Both the position numbers and the translations under genes were made by a program. A stretch of 64,000 nt of DNA from Coptis chinensis (lineage: Eukaryota; Streptophyta; Magnoliopsida; Ranunculales; Ranunculaceae). The stretch's first letter is position 1. Each line of letters begins with the position of its first letter. Location: positions 17,953,501-18,017,500 of the forward strand of contig CM027382.1 in the NCBI GenBank assembly GCA_015680905.1, written 5' to 3'. The notes beneath the pieces were generated by a model. That model made no database searches. It worked only from the letters and a program-made list of their open reading frames with translations, and was not told where the DNA came from. Positions 1 through 11,779 of the stretch are shown in pieces.

Positions 1-1355
1 AGGTTGTTAATGGAAGCCTTTAGCCACTAACTAAGCCTTAGGTTGCTCAATAGAACCATCTAATTTCAATTTCAGTTTGAACACCCATTTGTTTGGTACA
101 ATAAGCTCACCTTTGGGAGGAGGGACAAAAGTCCATGTCTTGTTCTTTAGAAGAGCATTAAACTCACCTGTCATCGCCTAAGACCATTTAGAAAACCGAA
201 TAGCCTGTGAGTAACAAGTGGGTTCCTCAGTGGATGACGTAAGCTGAGCACTAAGTGCACGAGAAAGAGGTACAACATTGTGCCATCAGTGCGAACTTTA
301 GGTCGGTGAATGTCATTCCTGTGACGAGTGACCATAGTATGTCCAATATGAAGAGGGCCAGACCCTGGATCAGAAGAGTACCCATCTATAGTAGCGACAG
401 TGGGTGACTGAGAACTGCCTAAATTAGTAACTAAAGAAGAATGACTAGGCTGAGACGAGACTAGAAGTGGTGCTGGCACTGTAGGAAGATCCTAAGCAAA
501 TACTAGACCTGGCACAAGCACTGTAGGGAGAATAATAGCAGGATCACTCACTGGAGGAAAAGCAATGGCAAGAGTGCTACAGGGAACTTGTGGAGAAGAC
601 TATCCTGTGGCTAGATTAAGTATTGGAATAAGAACCCAGCCAATCTGTAGGAGCTATAGAAGAGCCTGAAGGTGAAGATGACTGAAAAAGAAAAGTTTGC
701 TCATCAAAATAGACATGCTAAGATATATATATATATATACTCTGCCAGTAGAGTGGTCAAAGCATTTGTTCCCTTTATGATGTAGGCTGTAACCTAAAAA
801 GACACACTCAGTAGTTCTTGGCAAAAGTTTATTAGTTATATAAGCTCCTAAATGTGGATAACATGCACAACCAAAGGTACGTAACTGAGAGTAGGATGGG
901 GACTTCCCATAGAGATGTGAATAAGGTGATGACCGCTGAAGAATATGAGAGATAGACAGCAACAAAAACAACATCAACCTAATGAGTTAAAAGAACATGA
1001 CTAGTGACCAAAAGAGTACGAGCCATATCAGCTATGTGGTGTTGTTTTCTTTCTGCCAAACCATTTTGTTCTGGCATGTGTGGACAAGAAAATCGATGAT
1101 GGATGCCAAGGGAGGAGCATAGTTGCTTGAAGTTACCATTATCAAATTCCCCTCCTCTATCACTCTGGAAAGTTTGAAGTGTAGCGGAGAAGTGAGTTTT
1201 GATATGGGAAAGAAAATTTTGAAAATGACTGAACACCTCCGATTTATGTTTCATAAAATACAACTAGGTAAAGTGTGTAAAATCATCAATGAACAAAGCA
1301 TATTACTTGTAGCCAGAATGTGAAATAGTGGGAGATTGCCAAACATCAGAGTGGA
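1..1355 (-). pseudogene. Ty1/copia pol fragment (integrase core to start of RT)
   Basis: Read on the minus strand from 1355 down to 1, this is the middle of a copia polyprotein. It starts in the integrase core at HSDVW and continues through an IDDF block, FQSDRGGEFDN (second catalytic Asp) and PHMPEQNGLAERK (catalytic Glu) at 979-1263. The integrase C-terminal part with FLGYS and the (TA)n-interrupted VYI stretch lies at 654-977. A Pro/Ser-rich linker containing HTMVTRHRN precedes the reverse transcriptase start (NKWVFKLK) at about 1-170. The integrase-before-RT order is the copia order. In-frame stops (for example in the FIDDF region and after the RT start) and frame changes show decay. The 5' part is cut at 1355 by an LTR-like insertion; the 3' part leaves the window. 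Confidence 0.9.
722..739. repeat. (TA)n microsatellite inside the copia fragment
   Basis: A short TA dinucleotide run interrupts the integrase C-terminal reading frame and is read as repeated Tyr-Ile. It probably expanded after the copia copy died. Confidence 0.8.
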
Positions 1356-1863
1356 TGATAAGCACCCAAAAGTGTAGTTTAAAACCCTTAATAGTATTTT
1401 ATTTAGGCCAATTATGTTTATAATAAATAAGAGTTAGTAATGTTTACGTGTTTTTGTGTATTCTAGGTCTTGAAGCTGTTTATGTGCCTAAAGACGCCAT
1501 TTTGCATGGAAAACAAGTCAAGATGATTGCTAAGAAAGTTCTACGTTTAAAGCCCAAGAATCATGAAGAAAAACCTTTTCCAAGCCCAGTCAAAGTCAAT
1601 TTGGGTAAAAAAAAGAACAAAAAAGTCAACAAAACTTCAAATATGCGTATCTTTGAACTTAGGCCTCATAATTTGACCTACTCTATGTAAAAACAACTGG
1701 CTCAGAATAAGCTTTCTAATGGATCCAGCCTTACCCCAATCAGAGGTGTAAACGTGGACAAAAAGGGTATTGAAGTAATTTTTAGCATATGTGGCCTATT
1801 TAGACTTAACATAATGGACTTTGGGCACACATTAGAGGCCCAAAGTCCCCCTTTTTGGCCTAT
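1356..1863 (+). repeat. 5' portion of an Athila-type LTR (start TGATAAGCACCC)
   Basis: The copia frame breaks exactly where TGATAAGCACCC begins. The same start opens the LTRs at 22783, 53853 and, on the minus strand, 49672. Only about 508 bp are present before the G1 LTR begins at 1864, so this is an LTR fragment of a related subfamily, cut by G1. The ORF of 80 codons at 1448-1690 lies in this LTR-like sequence, is Lys-rich and resembles nothing I recognise, so I do not call it. Confidence 0.6.
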
Positions 1864-3556
1864 TGATAAGCACGTAAACATTCCATATTTACGCCAAAAT
1901 TTATATTAGTTAGTCCATTTATTTTATTTATTTGATTTAGTTAGTGTAATTTTGGTGATTCTGTAGGAAATTGGTAGTGTGCACAAAATGTTGACTACGT
2001 TGTGGTTTCAAGCTAATCGGAGATTATGTAAAGGTGGTCATGCGGTAGAGAATCAAATATTTGATAGAGGCTTCTCATTAGTCTTGCAATAGGACATAGA
2101 AAGTGACCGGATTATTGGTGGCAGCACATGGCAACAAGCACAAGTGCTGGACTGAAGCAGTTAAGACTTGGTCTGTGTAATTCACAAAGGAGTTTTGGGC
2201 TGAAGTTAAATGATATATGGGCCTAGGTTGAGTTGGCCCAAGAACTAGGACCAGACCATGTCGGTTAAAGTCTAAAGAAGGTGATAGTGGACTGAATATG
2301 GAAGTCCATGTGCTGAATTCTTAGCACTTGATAGACCGGACCAAATCATGTCCACACTTAAAAGCCCACACCCACTAACTAATGGCCACACCATTTCCCA
2401 TCCACCTTGATGTGCCATAGCATCCCTTATTCCTTCTCCATTTCCAATTCGCAAATAGACCCAAAACCCCTCTAATTCTGGTGACTAAATTGAAGCTTCT
2501 AGGACCAAACAAGCCGCATCCGCACCCACTACCTTCCATCTTATACAAACAGAAACCCATCTCGTAAAGACAGTAATTAAAACCCGACACTCCTCTTTCC
2601 AATCAAATTGATCGAATTCGAAACTCTCGCGACCGAATTAGAAACTTCTAATTCCATTCCAAATCAACTTCCCTAACCAAACCTCTATATATACCAGTAA
2701 AAACTAGAGGGAGATCAATCTTTGGAGAGCACAAATTGGAGCTAAGAGCAGCAGACGAAATGGAGAAGAAGATATCAAAGCGGGATTTGTCAATGATTTA
2801 TTCTTCTTGTATTTTTGTGTTGCAAATTATAATGTCTAGCTAAATTCCAGACGAAGCCCTAGACTTGTGTAGGTTTTTCTATGTTTAATTGGGTTATTGT
2901 TCTCTGACTTAAGTTTTACAGTAAATAATTAATTGAATTCTCTGATTTCTGTAGAAATTCTATCATTGATTATATCTTGCATGTTTAATCTATGTCTAGA
3001 CTAGTCAATTGTTGGATTAAGTTTCTGTTGATATCAAAGTATCAGTTCTAAAGTTTATTTAAACCTGTGAGAAGTTGTACTGTAAAAAGACAATTTTTGC
3101 TAGGGGTTTATATTTATTTGCTGAAATTCAATTAATACGATTTGTTAGAATTGTTTAAGAATTACACGCTTACATCTTCAAGCAAGCAAGGGTTGCCTTT
3201 CCCTCATGCTACTCGTAATAAAAAGATAACTTTAAAATTAATTAAACTAAGATAATCTACAACGGTCTAGGGTGGATTCAAAAACCTTAGTGTTTTCTTC
3301 ATTGATAGTTAATCCATATTTTTATTGCTTTCGTAGTTAATAGTTTAATTGCATTGCTTAGTCAATAGTTAGATTAAATCATACATAAAAAATCCGATAG
3401 AATTAGTTAAGTATAATTTTAATACTCGTTTGTCCGAAGTAGCAATCCCTGTGGGATTGACCTGTTTGCCACAACTATTTTCAACGATAGTTGTGCGCTT
3501 GCGGTTTAACTAGGGTTCGATTAGTCTATTTAATTAGTCCAATTAATTTTCTATCA
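1864..3556 (+). repeat. G1 5' LTR (1,693 bp)
   Basis: It starts TGATAAGCACG and ends CTATCA, followed by a 6-bp spacer and the primer site. A TATA motif at 2686-2693 marks the likely U3/R boundary. The 3' partner is 11975-12784, which lacks the TATA box and everything downstream. Confidence 0.9.
2686..2693 (+). promoter_or_regulatory. G1 LTR TATA box
   Basis: TATATATA lies in the 5' LTR about 870 bp before the LTR end. It is the best TATA candidate in this LTR. Transcription would start roughly 30 bp downstream, near 2720. Confidence 0.55.
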
Positions 3557-3562
3557 AGTTTT

Positions 3563-3580
3563 TGGCGCCGCTACCGGGGA
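3563..3580 (+). other. G1 primer binding site, tRNA-Asp type
   Basis: TGGCGCCGCTACCGGGGA starts seven bases after the LTR end. It resembles the complement of the plant tRNA-Asp 3' end, the primer type typical of Athila elements, with two or so mismatches in the middle. Confidence 0.8.
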
Positions 3581-3704
3581 TTGCAGTGGTGCAATCGAGT
3601 TTTAAGTTCTTACTTAATGTAATTCATTGTTTAGGTTTAGTTAGTTTAGTTTTAATCCGTAGTTTAAGTGTTTGCTTTTGATTTTTACAGGTTTAGGTAT
3701 ATAA

Positions 3705-3739
<35 letters not shown>

Positions 3740-4195
3740 GCATAAAGGTTCCAAGCTTTATAAAGGATAATCAAAGGAGCTTGCTTGTCGTCACCCGGCA
3801 TCGCAAGTGGCCCTTGAAGGCTCACGCCGGAGGTACACTTCTAACTTTGTGGGGTTGAACTTGTGTGTTTTGTTTGTTTTCACTTTTTTTTTCTTGCATT
3901 TAGGATTGGTTAAGTCACCTTTGACCACCCTTAGACATATTGCATTAGGACAGGTTTTATCCCGCTCACTAGAAAGCTCGTTTGACACGTGGATCGAGTG
4001 ACGGTGTTTTTAGCACAAGAACTGGGAATCGTGTTATCCGGGTTTAGGAGCACTTATTTTAAACCTTAATTAAAAATTCAATTCGGTTTGAGATTTGTTG
4101 CCTATTTTCTGTGATTGTGCATCATCCCGCATCTTTCATTTTACATCCGTTGTCTTTCATTGTAGAGTTAGGTTTTCATCATCTAGAGTCAAAGG
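3581..4195 (+). other. G1 untranslated leader with (TA)n at 3709-3735
   Basis: About 615 bp lie between the primer site and the first gag codons. They hold a 27-bp TA repeat at 3709-3735 and no supported coding sequence. Short overlapping ORFs on both strands near 3800-4000 look like chance. Confidence 0.7.
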
Positions 4196-5653
4196 TTGTG
4201 TATAGTAGAAACCCGTTATGAAAATCCTGATATAACACCTTTTGATCCAGAAATTGAAAGAACATTTCATAAGGGACCTACTAATCCAAACCAAGGTGAG
4301 TTAGAAAAACATTTGTTAGAAATAGCAGCAGAGCCCGAAATTAAAACCCTTAAGGACTACTATTATCCAGTTCTTAATTCTAATCCTTCTTGCATAGATT
4401 TGCCTGCGTGTGATTTTAATTTTGAGTTAAGGGCAGCCATCATAAACTTGCTTCCCCAGTTCCATGGTCTTGATTCCGAAGACCCTTATCTTCACGTTAA
4501 GGAGTTCTTAGATATATGTGGTACTCTTAACTTCCCTAGAGTCCAACCAGAGATTATCAAACTCCTCCTCTTTTCTTTTTCACTGAAGGATAAGGCAAAG
4601 TTGTGGTTGAATTCCTTAGAGTCTAAGTCTATCACTACTTGGGATGAGTTGAACATTATGTTTCTCATTAAATTCTTTCCCATGCACAAGACTACTAGCC
4701 TTCGGTGACAGATCATGCATTTTACTCAAAAAGAGGGTGAAGAGTTTTGTATATGTTGGGAGAGATTTAAAGATATTCTTTTGAGGTGTCCTCACCATAA
4801 TTTTGTGAAATGGCAATTAGTGCAATTTTTCTTTGAGGGTTGTCGATTTCACACCGTCAGTTTGTTGAGTCCCGAAGTGGGGCAGATATCCTCTCTTTGT
4901 AGGAGGACGCAGCTTGGAAACTTCTTGAGACAATCTCTGAAAGTTCTCAGCAATGGGAATCTCCAGGGAGGGTCTATGATAGAAGTGTACAAGTAGCTTC
5001 TGAACCAAAGAGGGGGTGGTGTTTATGAGGTGAGAGCTGATTTTGAGATGAGTGCCAAACTTGCCAATCTTGCTAGGGAGGTGGAATCCTTGAACCTAAA
5101 AAGGGAGAGTTCTCATGTCAAGTCAGTTAGTCAAGTATGTCAGCTATGTGAGAGTCCCGCACACACAACCCAAACGTGTCCTTCAATCTCTGCGTTCAAT
5201 GAGTGTATAGCTGAACAAGCTAATGCACTCAACACATATAATAAGAAACCATTTGGTGACCCTTACTCTAACACATATAACCCTGGATGGAGGAATCATC
5301 CCAATTTCTCATGGAAAAATAGGCCTCATCAAACTGATCCAGGGGTGTCACCTATGAACTCTCCTTCCCAGTCATATGCTCAAGTTCCTTCCAACCAGTT
5401 TCAGCAATACCAGCAACCACCTCTACCATCTAAGAAACCATCTCTTGAGGACACTCTTAGTCTTTTCATGCATAGTTCCCTTCAATTTCATCAAGACACC
5501 CAACGATTTCAAAAGGATACCCAACAAAGTTTGCATTCAAACGTGCAATCTATTGTGAAGTTGGAAATTCAAATGGGTCAAATTACTAATACTTTGAATG
5601 AGAGGGAAAATGATAGGTTTCCTAGTCAACCAGTGGCTAATCCAAAGGGATAG
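4196..5653 (+). pseudogene. G1 gag (capsid and nucleocapsid), broken
   Basis: Capsid-like sequence runs from 4196: residues PYLHVKEFLDICGTL and then AKLWLNSLESKSITTWDEL are the usual plant gypsy gag core. A TGA at 4706-4708 interrupts the frame, which resumes in the same phase (FTQKEGEEFCICWERFKD). A frame change follows between about 4850 and 5030. The nucleocapsid part at 5030-5653 carries a CCHC knuckle, CQLCESPAHTTQTC, and then a Gln/Pro-rich tail. The protein would coat the element's RNA in cytoplasmic particles. No in-frame ATG is visible near 4196, so the original start may be lost. It cannot make full-length Gag as it stands. Confidence 0.88.
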
Positions 5654-6407
5654 TATGAAATAGGCTCTAACTTGAGCCAAGAGCACCACCAAGAGCAAGC
5701 CAAGTCTATTACCGTTCTTAGAAGTGGTAAACATATTGATAATAGGGTTGAGATGCCTAGGGATGTTGAGGTCAGATCTGATCTTATATAGTGTGAGGGC
5801 GAGAAGAGTGATGTAAGTGGTTCTAATAGTCGTGATGCTTCTAAGAAGTGCTTAGAGCCTCCTACATCTTTCGAGTTTAGTCCTATACCATCTTATATAC
5901 CAAAAGCTCCTTTTCCTGAGAGGTTAGTTCATGCTAAGAAAGGAAATACTTTTAATGAGATAATGGAAATGTTTAAGCAAGTTCATATTAATATTCCGTT
6001 ACTTGATGCTAATAAAACAAGTTCCTTCTTATGCCAAGTTTCTTAAGGATATGTGTACACAAAAACATAAGTTGAATGTGCATAAGAAAGCTTTTCTTAC
6101 TGAGCAAGTGAGTTTGATTATTCAAAACTGCACTCCACCTAAGTTTAGAGATCCAGGATGCCCTACTATTTCTTGTGTTATAGGTGATCATATGATTGAG
6201 AAGGCATTACTTGATTTGGGGGCTAGTGTTAATTTCTTACCTTATTCGGTTTATTTACAGCTTGGTCTTGGTAAATTGAAACCTACGCCGATTACACTTC
6301 AACTGGCAGATAGGTCTGTCAGGGTTCCACGTGGTATTGTTGAAGATGTTTTGATTCAGGTTGATAAATTTTATTTCCCATTTGATTTTATTGTTCTAGA
6401 AACATAA
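5654..6407 (+). pseudogene. G1 Gag tail and aspartic protease
   Basis: After a TAG at 5651-5653 the sequence still reads as Athila-type polyprotein (TVLRSGKHID, then PIPSYIPKAPFPERL) in broken frames. The protease lies in the 134-codon ORF at 6003-6407. Its catalytic motif is DLGASVN at residues 71-77, the Athila form of the Asp-Xaa-Gly motif, followed by LADRSVRVPRGIVEDVLIQV. The enzyme would process the polyprotein inside particles. The frame ends at a TAA (6405-6407) and continues in the same phase from 6459, so this is a point stop, not a gene boundary. Confidence 0.85.
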
Positions 6408-7013
6408 CCTGTTCAAGATCTTAAACACCATATTCTTGTCATCTTAGGTCGTCTATTTTTGGCCACATCCAATGCTATTATTAACTGTCGTAATGGAGTG
6501 TTGAAGCTTTCTTTTGGTAATATGACTACAGAACTTAATGTGTTTAATATGAGTCAACAACCTCCTGAACCTGATGATCTTTGGGATGTTAATCTTATTG
6601 ACAGTGTGGTTCACAAGAATTTCTTGGAAAGTTATTTTGATGACCCTCTTGAGTCTTGTTTAACTCATTTTGGTGGTGATCTTGATGTGGATAATTCTAT
6701 TTGTGAAGTAAATGCTTTGCTTGATGCCACCCCAATCTTAGATACTAATAAGTGGAAAACCAAGGTAGAACCTCTTTCTTCTTCTGAGTCTAAATTAGTT
6801 CCTTCCATAGAGAGTCCTCCTAAGCTTGAGTTGAAACCATTACCTGATACTCTTATGTATGTCTTTTTGGGACCTGATGAGACCTTGCCTATTATTATTG
6901 CTTCTAATCTTGATAGTGAACAAGAGAGTAAATTGCTTAGGGTTCTTAGAGACCATAAGACAGCTTTAGGGTAGACTATTGCTGATATTAATGGGATAAG
7001 CCCCACTGATTGT
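6408..7013 (+). pseudogene. G1 protease-RT linker
   Basis: In the same phase as the protease and the downstream RT, 6459-6974 reads as the acidic connector between protease and RT, with NVFNMSQQPPEPDDLWDVN and later LKPLPDTLMYVFLGPDETLP. A TAG at 6972-6974 sits where related copies have Trp, consistent with a TGG to TAG change. The connector has no catalytic motif that I can see. An equivalent linker occurs in G3 (40250-40592) and G5 (about 59550-59930). Confidence 0.8.
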
Positions 7014-9331
7014 ATGCATCATATTCATCTAGAGGAGAATGCTAAACCAACCCGTGAGTTCCAGAGACGGCTTAATCCTAACCTGAGAGAGGTAGTGAGA
7101 GCCGAGGTTCTCAAGTTGTTAGATGCGGGTATCATTTATCCCATCTCCGATAGTAAATGGGTGAGTCCGGTTCAGGTTGTCCCTAAGAAGTCTGGTATTA
7201 TGGTAGTTAAGAATACGAATGGCGAGTTAGTTCCTACCCGTATGACTATTGGGTGGCGTTTTTGCATTGACTATCGTAAGTTGAATCTAGCCACTAGGAA
7301 AGATCACTTTCCTCTTCCTTTTATTAACCAGATGCTTGAACGGTTAGCCGCTCATAAGTATTATTGTTTTCTTGATGGTTATTCCGATTATTACCAAATA
7401 TGTATTACACCTGAGGATCAAGAAAAGACTACATTTACTTGTCCTTTTGGAACTTTTGCCTACCGTCATATGCCATTTGGGTTATGTAATGCACCTGGTA
7501 CTTTCCAGAGATGCATGCTTAACATTTTTTTTTTGACATGGTAGAAAGGTTTCTTGAGGTGTTTATGGATGATTTCTCCATATTTGGTGATTCTTTTGAT
7601 GAGGGTTTGCACCATTTGGAATTAGTGTTAATTAGGGGCAAGGAGAAGAATCTTGTGTTGAATTGGGAGAAGTGTCATTTTATGGTTCAACAGGGTATTG
7701 TTTTTGGTCATATTGTTTCTACTAATGGAATTGAGGTCGATAAGGCCAAGATTGATGTCATTTCTAGCCTTCCACCACCTAAGACTGTGAAAGATATTAG
7801 GTCTTTTTTAGGTCATGCTGGATTTTATAGGCGATTCATTAAGGACTTTAGCAAGATTTCTCGTCCCCTATGCAATTTACTTGGTAAGGACGTCAATTTT
7901 GTCTTTAATGATGATTGTTTGAAAGCTTTTAAGAAACTTAAGCATTTATTAACTACTGCTCCTATCATACAACCACCTGATTGGAGTGTACATTTTGAGT
8001 TAATATGTGATGCGTCGGACTATGCTATTGGGGTTGTTTTAGGTCAACGACTTGATAAGTTGTCCCATGTAATTTATTATGCAAGTCGAACTCTTAATGA
8101 TGCCCAAATGAATTACACTACAACTGAGAAGGAGTTGTTAGCTGTTGTGTTTGCTTTAGACAAGTTTAGGTCTTATCTCATAGGGTCTAAGGTTGTCGTG
8201 TTTACTGATCATTCGGCTTTGAAGTATCTTCTTTCTAAAAAAGATGCTAAAGCGCATCTTATTCGTTGGGTCCTCCTATTACAAGAGTTTGACATTGAGA
8301 TTAGGGATAAAAAGGGTATAGAGAACGTGGTTGCTGACCACTTGTCTAGGCTTATAGTAGAGTCTTCTACTAGTCTTTTGCCTTTGAATGAGTCCTTCCC
8401 TGATGAGCAACATTTTGCTGTCTTCCAGTTGCCTTGGTATGCAGATATTGTTAATTATCTTGTTATAGGTCAGTTTCCTTCTCATTGGAGAAAACAAGAT
8501 AAATCTAAGTTTCTTGCTGAGGTTAAGTATTTTTTCTGGGATGACCCATACTTGTTTAAGTCATGCCCTGATCAAATTGTTAGGAGATGTGTTCCTGAGA
8601 GTAAGTTTCATAGTATTCTCTCCTTTTGCCATGACCATGCATATGGTGGTCACTTTGGTCCTAAGAAGACGGCTGCTAAGGTTTTGCAGTGTGGTTTTTA
8701 TTGGCCTACTCTCTTTAGAGATGCACATGAGTTTTGTTTAGGATGTGATCGATGCCAGCGTACAGGTAATATTTCCCATAGGAACATGATGCCTCTCTCC
8801 CCTATTTTGGTTGTTGAGCTTTTTGATGTGTGGGGTATATACTTCATGGGTCCTTTTCTTCCTTCCTTTGATTATCTTTATATCCTCGTCGCGGTAGATT
8901 ATGTTTCTAAGTGGGTTGAAGCAGTGCCATGTAAAACGAATGATCACAAGGTTGTAGTTAACTTTTTGAAATATAATATATTTTCTCGTTTTGGTACTCC
9001 TCGTGCAATTATAAGTGATAATGGTACTCATTTTACACATCGAGCATTTGAATCTTTAATGAAAAAGTACTCTATTACTCATAAACTTGCTACCCCTTAC
9101 CATCCCCAAACTAGTGGCCAAGTTGAAGTATCTAATAGGGAAATTAAACGGATTTTAGAAAAGACGGTACGACCTGACTGTAAGGATTGGTCTCAACATC
9201 TTAATGATTCCCTTTGGGCTTATATGATTGCTTATAAGACTCCCATTGGTATGTCTCCTTATAGGCTTGTGTTTGGGAAGGCATGTCATTTGCCTGTGGA
9301 ATTAGAACATTGTGCTTTTTGGGCAATTTAA
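7014..9331 (+). pseudogene. G1 reverse transcriptase, RNase H and integrase
   Basis: The RT runs from about 7014: HHIHLEENAKPTREFQRRLNP, then FCIDYRKLN, FLDGYSDYYQI and FGLCNAPGTFQRCM. A frame change sits at a T homopolymer near 7525-7540; after it comes the catalytic FMDDFS (about 7565). RNase H has [29 protein letters not shown] and VADHLSRL, so its acidic residues are present. The integrase has an HHCC zinc finger (about 8625-8770) and a core with SDNGTHF and [12 protein letters not shown], giving the second Asp and the Glu 36 residues apart. The first catalytic Asp is replaced by Tyr (TAC at 8840-8842, in WGIYFMGPF). The frame is lost again at about 9331. RT and RNase H motifs are intact but the integrase looks inactive. 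Confidence 0.93.
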
Positions 9332-9731
9332 ACTTTTAACTTTGACATGCGTAGAGCAGGTTCACAACGTAAGCTTCAATTTGAATGAGTTAGCTGAGTT
9401 AAGGAATGATACATATGAGAATGCCAAGATTTACAAAGAGTGGACTAACATTTTTCATGATAAATATATTCTTCGCAAGTCCTTTGAACCTAATAAAAAA
9501 GTTTTGCTATATAATTATCGTTTGTGTCTTTTTCCTAGTAAATTACGTTCTAGGTGGACTGGTCCTTTCATTGTTAAAACTGTTTTTCCTCATGGTGCTG
9601 TTGAGATAGAGGATCCTACGGATGGTCGTGTGTTTAAGGTTAATGGTGAACTCTTGAAACCATATCTTGATGGTTTTGCTAATAAGGATGTGGAAGAGGT
9701 GGATCTTATTGATCCTGTTTATCATGACTGA
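9312..9731 (+). pseudogene. G1 integrase C-terminal domain (GPF/Y-like)
   Basis: After a frame change at about 9330-9380 the integrase tail resumes ([20 protein letters not shown]) and ends with [11 protein letters not shown] and [14 protein letters not shown], a GPF/Y-type module. No chromodomain is visible, as expected outside the chromovirus branch. The stop at 9729-9731 is the end of pol. No accessory ORF follows in G1, unlike G2, G3 and G4. Confidence 0.85.
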
Positions 9732-9930
9732 ATGAGTATGCTTGTTGAATTTTAGTAGTTTAGGTTTTGTTTTTCTTTTCTTAGAGTTGCTTTGCATTGT
9801 TCCCCTATATTCCATTCCATCCCCTAGTCTCCTCTATTCACTCTCTTGTGTTAAGTTGGTAGACATAGCGCTAATCCAAGAATTGGGTGTGCTAAGCATT
9901 CGTCTGCTAGAGACGTTAACTGTAGCGTTT

Positions 9931-9946
9931 ATGGGAGGCAACCCAT
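9931..9946 (+). other. Hairpin ATGGG-AGGCAA-CCCAT downstream of pol
   Basis: A perfect 5-bp stem closes a six-base loop about 200 bp after the pol stop. I recall similar GGGAGGCAACCC motifs downstream of pol in other plant gypsy elements, but that is from memory and unchecked. Confidence 0.5.
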
Positions 9947-10241
9947 GTTTTTATTTTTATTTGAGTTTATTGTGCACATATCTCATGTATTCCACTCTAG
10001 CACTTTTTCTCCACCTTTTTGGAGACATGTAACTCTATGGAATGAGACACGTGACACATTTTAGTTATTATAGTAACTTGGTTCCTCTTTTATATTATCA
10101 TTGTTATATCTTTTGTGAGGTACTAATTTCTACAGGTGACTCAGAGTTATTATTTTTCGTTCTTGGAGCTCTTGGTAACCTCTTTCCTTATATACTTTTA
10201 CTTGTCCATGTTGTTATCTTTTAAATTACACATCTATGTTA

Positions 10242-10275
10242 ACATTGAGGACAATGTCTATAATAAGTTTGGGGG
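10242..10275 (+). other. G1 internal polypurine-like motif with hairpin
   Basis: ACATTG-AGGA-CAATGT (10242-10257) forms a perfect 6-bp stem. It is followed by AAGTTTGGGGG at 10265-10275, identical to the 3' polypurine tract core at 11960-11970. It may be a second plus-strand priming site or a duplicated one. Confidence 0.6.
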
Positions 10276-11779
10276 TTGGAACAAAATTCTTGTTTAGCGA
10301 AAAATAAATATGTCCAACATGGTATGATTAATGGTTATTTTCTATGATGAGAAATTTAAAAATTTTGATCTCTAAAGCCACTGATTTTCAAGGAATTTAA
10401 GAAGTGAAGAGTCACCTTTGAAGTTGTTGTTGCTTAGACTATTTTCTACCTCTAGAAATAGATTTTATTGATGAAAGTCTAAGCCAAAGTGAAATTTGCA
10501 CTATTAGCCACCTGATACACGACAAATTGAAGAGTAATTTAATCTCCTAGTGAACTAGAAGAGGAATATAGAGACTTAACCCATGAGACTTGAGCCTTTG
10601 AATTTCTTGGAGAGTTTTTACGTAAATTCAGTGTCCAAGTTGACTCAATCATTCTTCTGTGCTTAAATTCGTTGTATAGTCTCATTTTTTTTCTTGTTTT
10701 GGTCGATCACGAAGTGGCATCAACTGGGGAGATAGCCATTAGGTCTTGTAGTCTATTCGAAGCGGAATATCATACTGATAAGTCAAGTAGTGAACCAATT
10801 AGCCTTTATTTATACCACCTAGTAGGATCATCATGTTAACCCTTTTGAGCCTTATATATTAAGCTTTTTCTTCTTAAACTAATTATCCTTAACCCAACTC
10901 CAAATAAGGAGTGTAAACCCATATTATTAGCCTTACCCATACTTTTGAGGATTTCTAAAGGACTAAAGAGAAAGCTAGAAGAAGAAGATTATGAAGGAAA
11001 AAGTTGCCAAAATCAAATGAAGAAAATCATTCCTTTTGCTCAAAGTGATTCAATAGAAAAAGAAAAAAGAAAAAAATATATATATAAAAGAAAAAGAAAA
11101 AGAAAAAGAAAAAGAAAGAGAAATCATTGAGCAAAAGTAGTGAGAAAGTCAAGTAATGTGGTCTACAGAGTGAAGAAATTTCCATGAAGGTCAAGTACAA
11201 GATGGTCTTTAGTTTATTCTCAGAATTTTTTTATTCCTTTTTACCCTTTTCTTGTCAACCTATCCTAAGCCCCGTCTTAATATCGAAACTTATCACAAAA
11301 GTATGATATGAAGTGTAGAATAGGTGAGAGGATGCTAAAGTGAAGGACCGAACACTTCAATGTGATTGATATTCTTTCCATGAGACTAATTTGTTTTTGA
11401 AATTTCATAAGTCCGTCTTTTTGGCTAAGTATGTGGGATGTTCTATTATTTTACTCATTTCCCTGCATATAGAGGTAAAATTGAAAACTTATCTGAGAGA
11501 GAGACTTTCTTGTGAGTGTATGAATTATGAGGATTGAAATTGATATGTTCTTTGGATAGCAAGTTAGGAATTCTGTTACTTGGATATGAGCTTGTATTAG
11601 TTTGGCTAAACACACACACACGCTTTGGTTTGGAGTAGTAATCAATCTTTTCTATCTTTGGAAGTAGTAATGCGTCTTGGTGATAATGATGGAAACTGTG
11701 ATAATTAATAATTTTTTAACTTGTTTATCAGTTAGCAAAAGATTTTATCTCTGAGAAAATTATTTCACCATTTGTCATA

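Noticed and set aside
9742..10224. Hydrophobic ORFs after G1 pol as a possible env
   Set aside because: They arise from T-rich noncoding DNA and show no signal peptide plus domain layout or conserved block. They overlap a hairpin and precede a polypurine motif.
10945..11130. Lys-rich ORF
   Set aside because: Low-complexity AAAGAAAAAG purine tract; the equivalent tracts in G2 (21411-21597) and G4 do not keep a frame.
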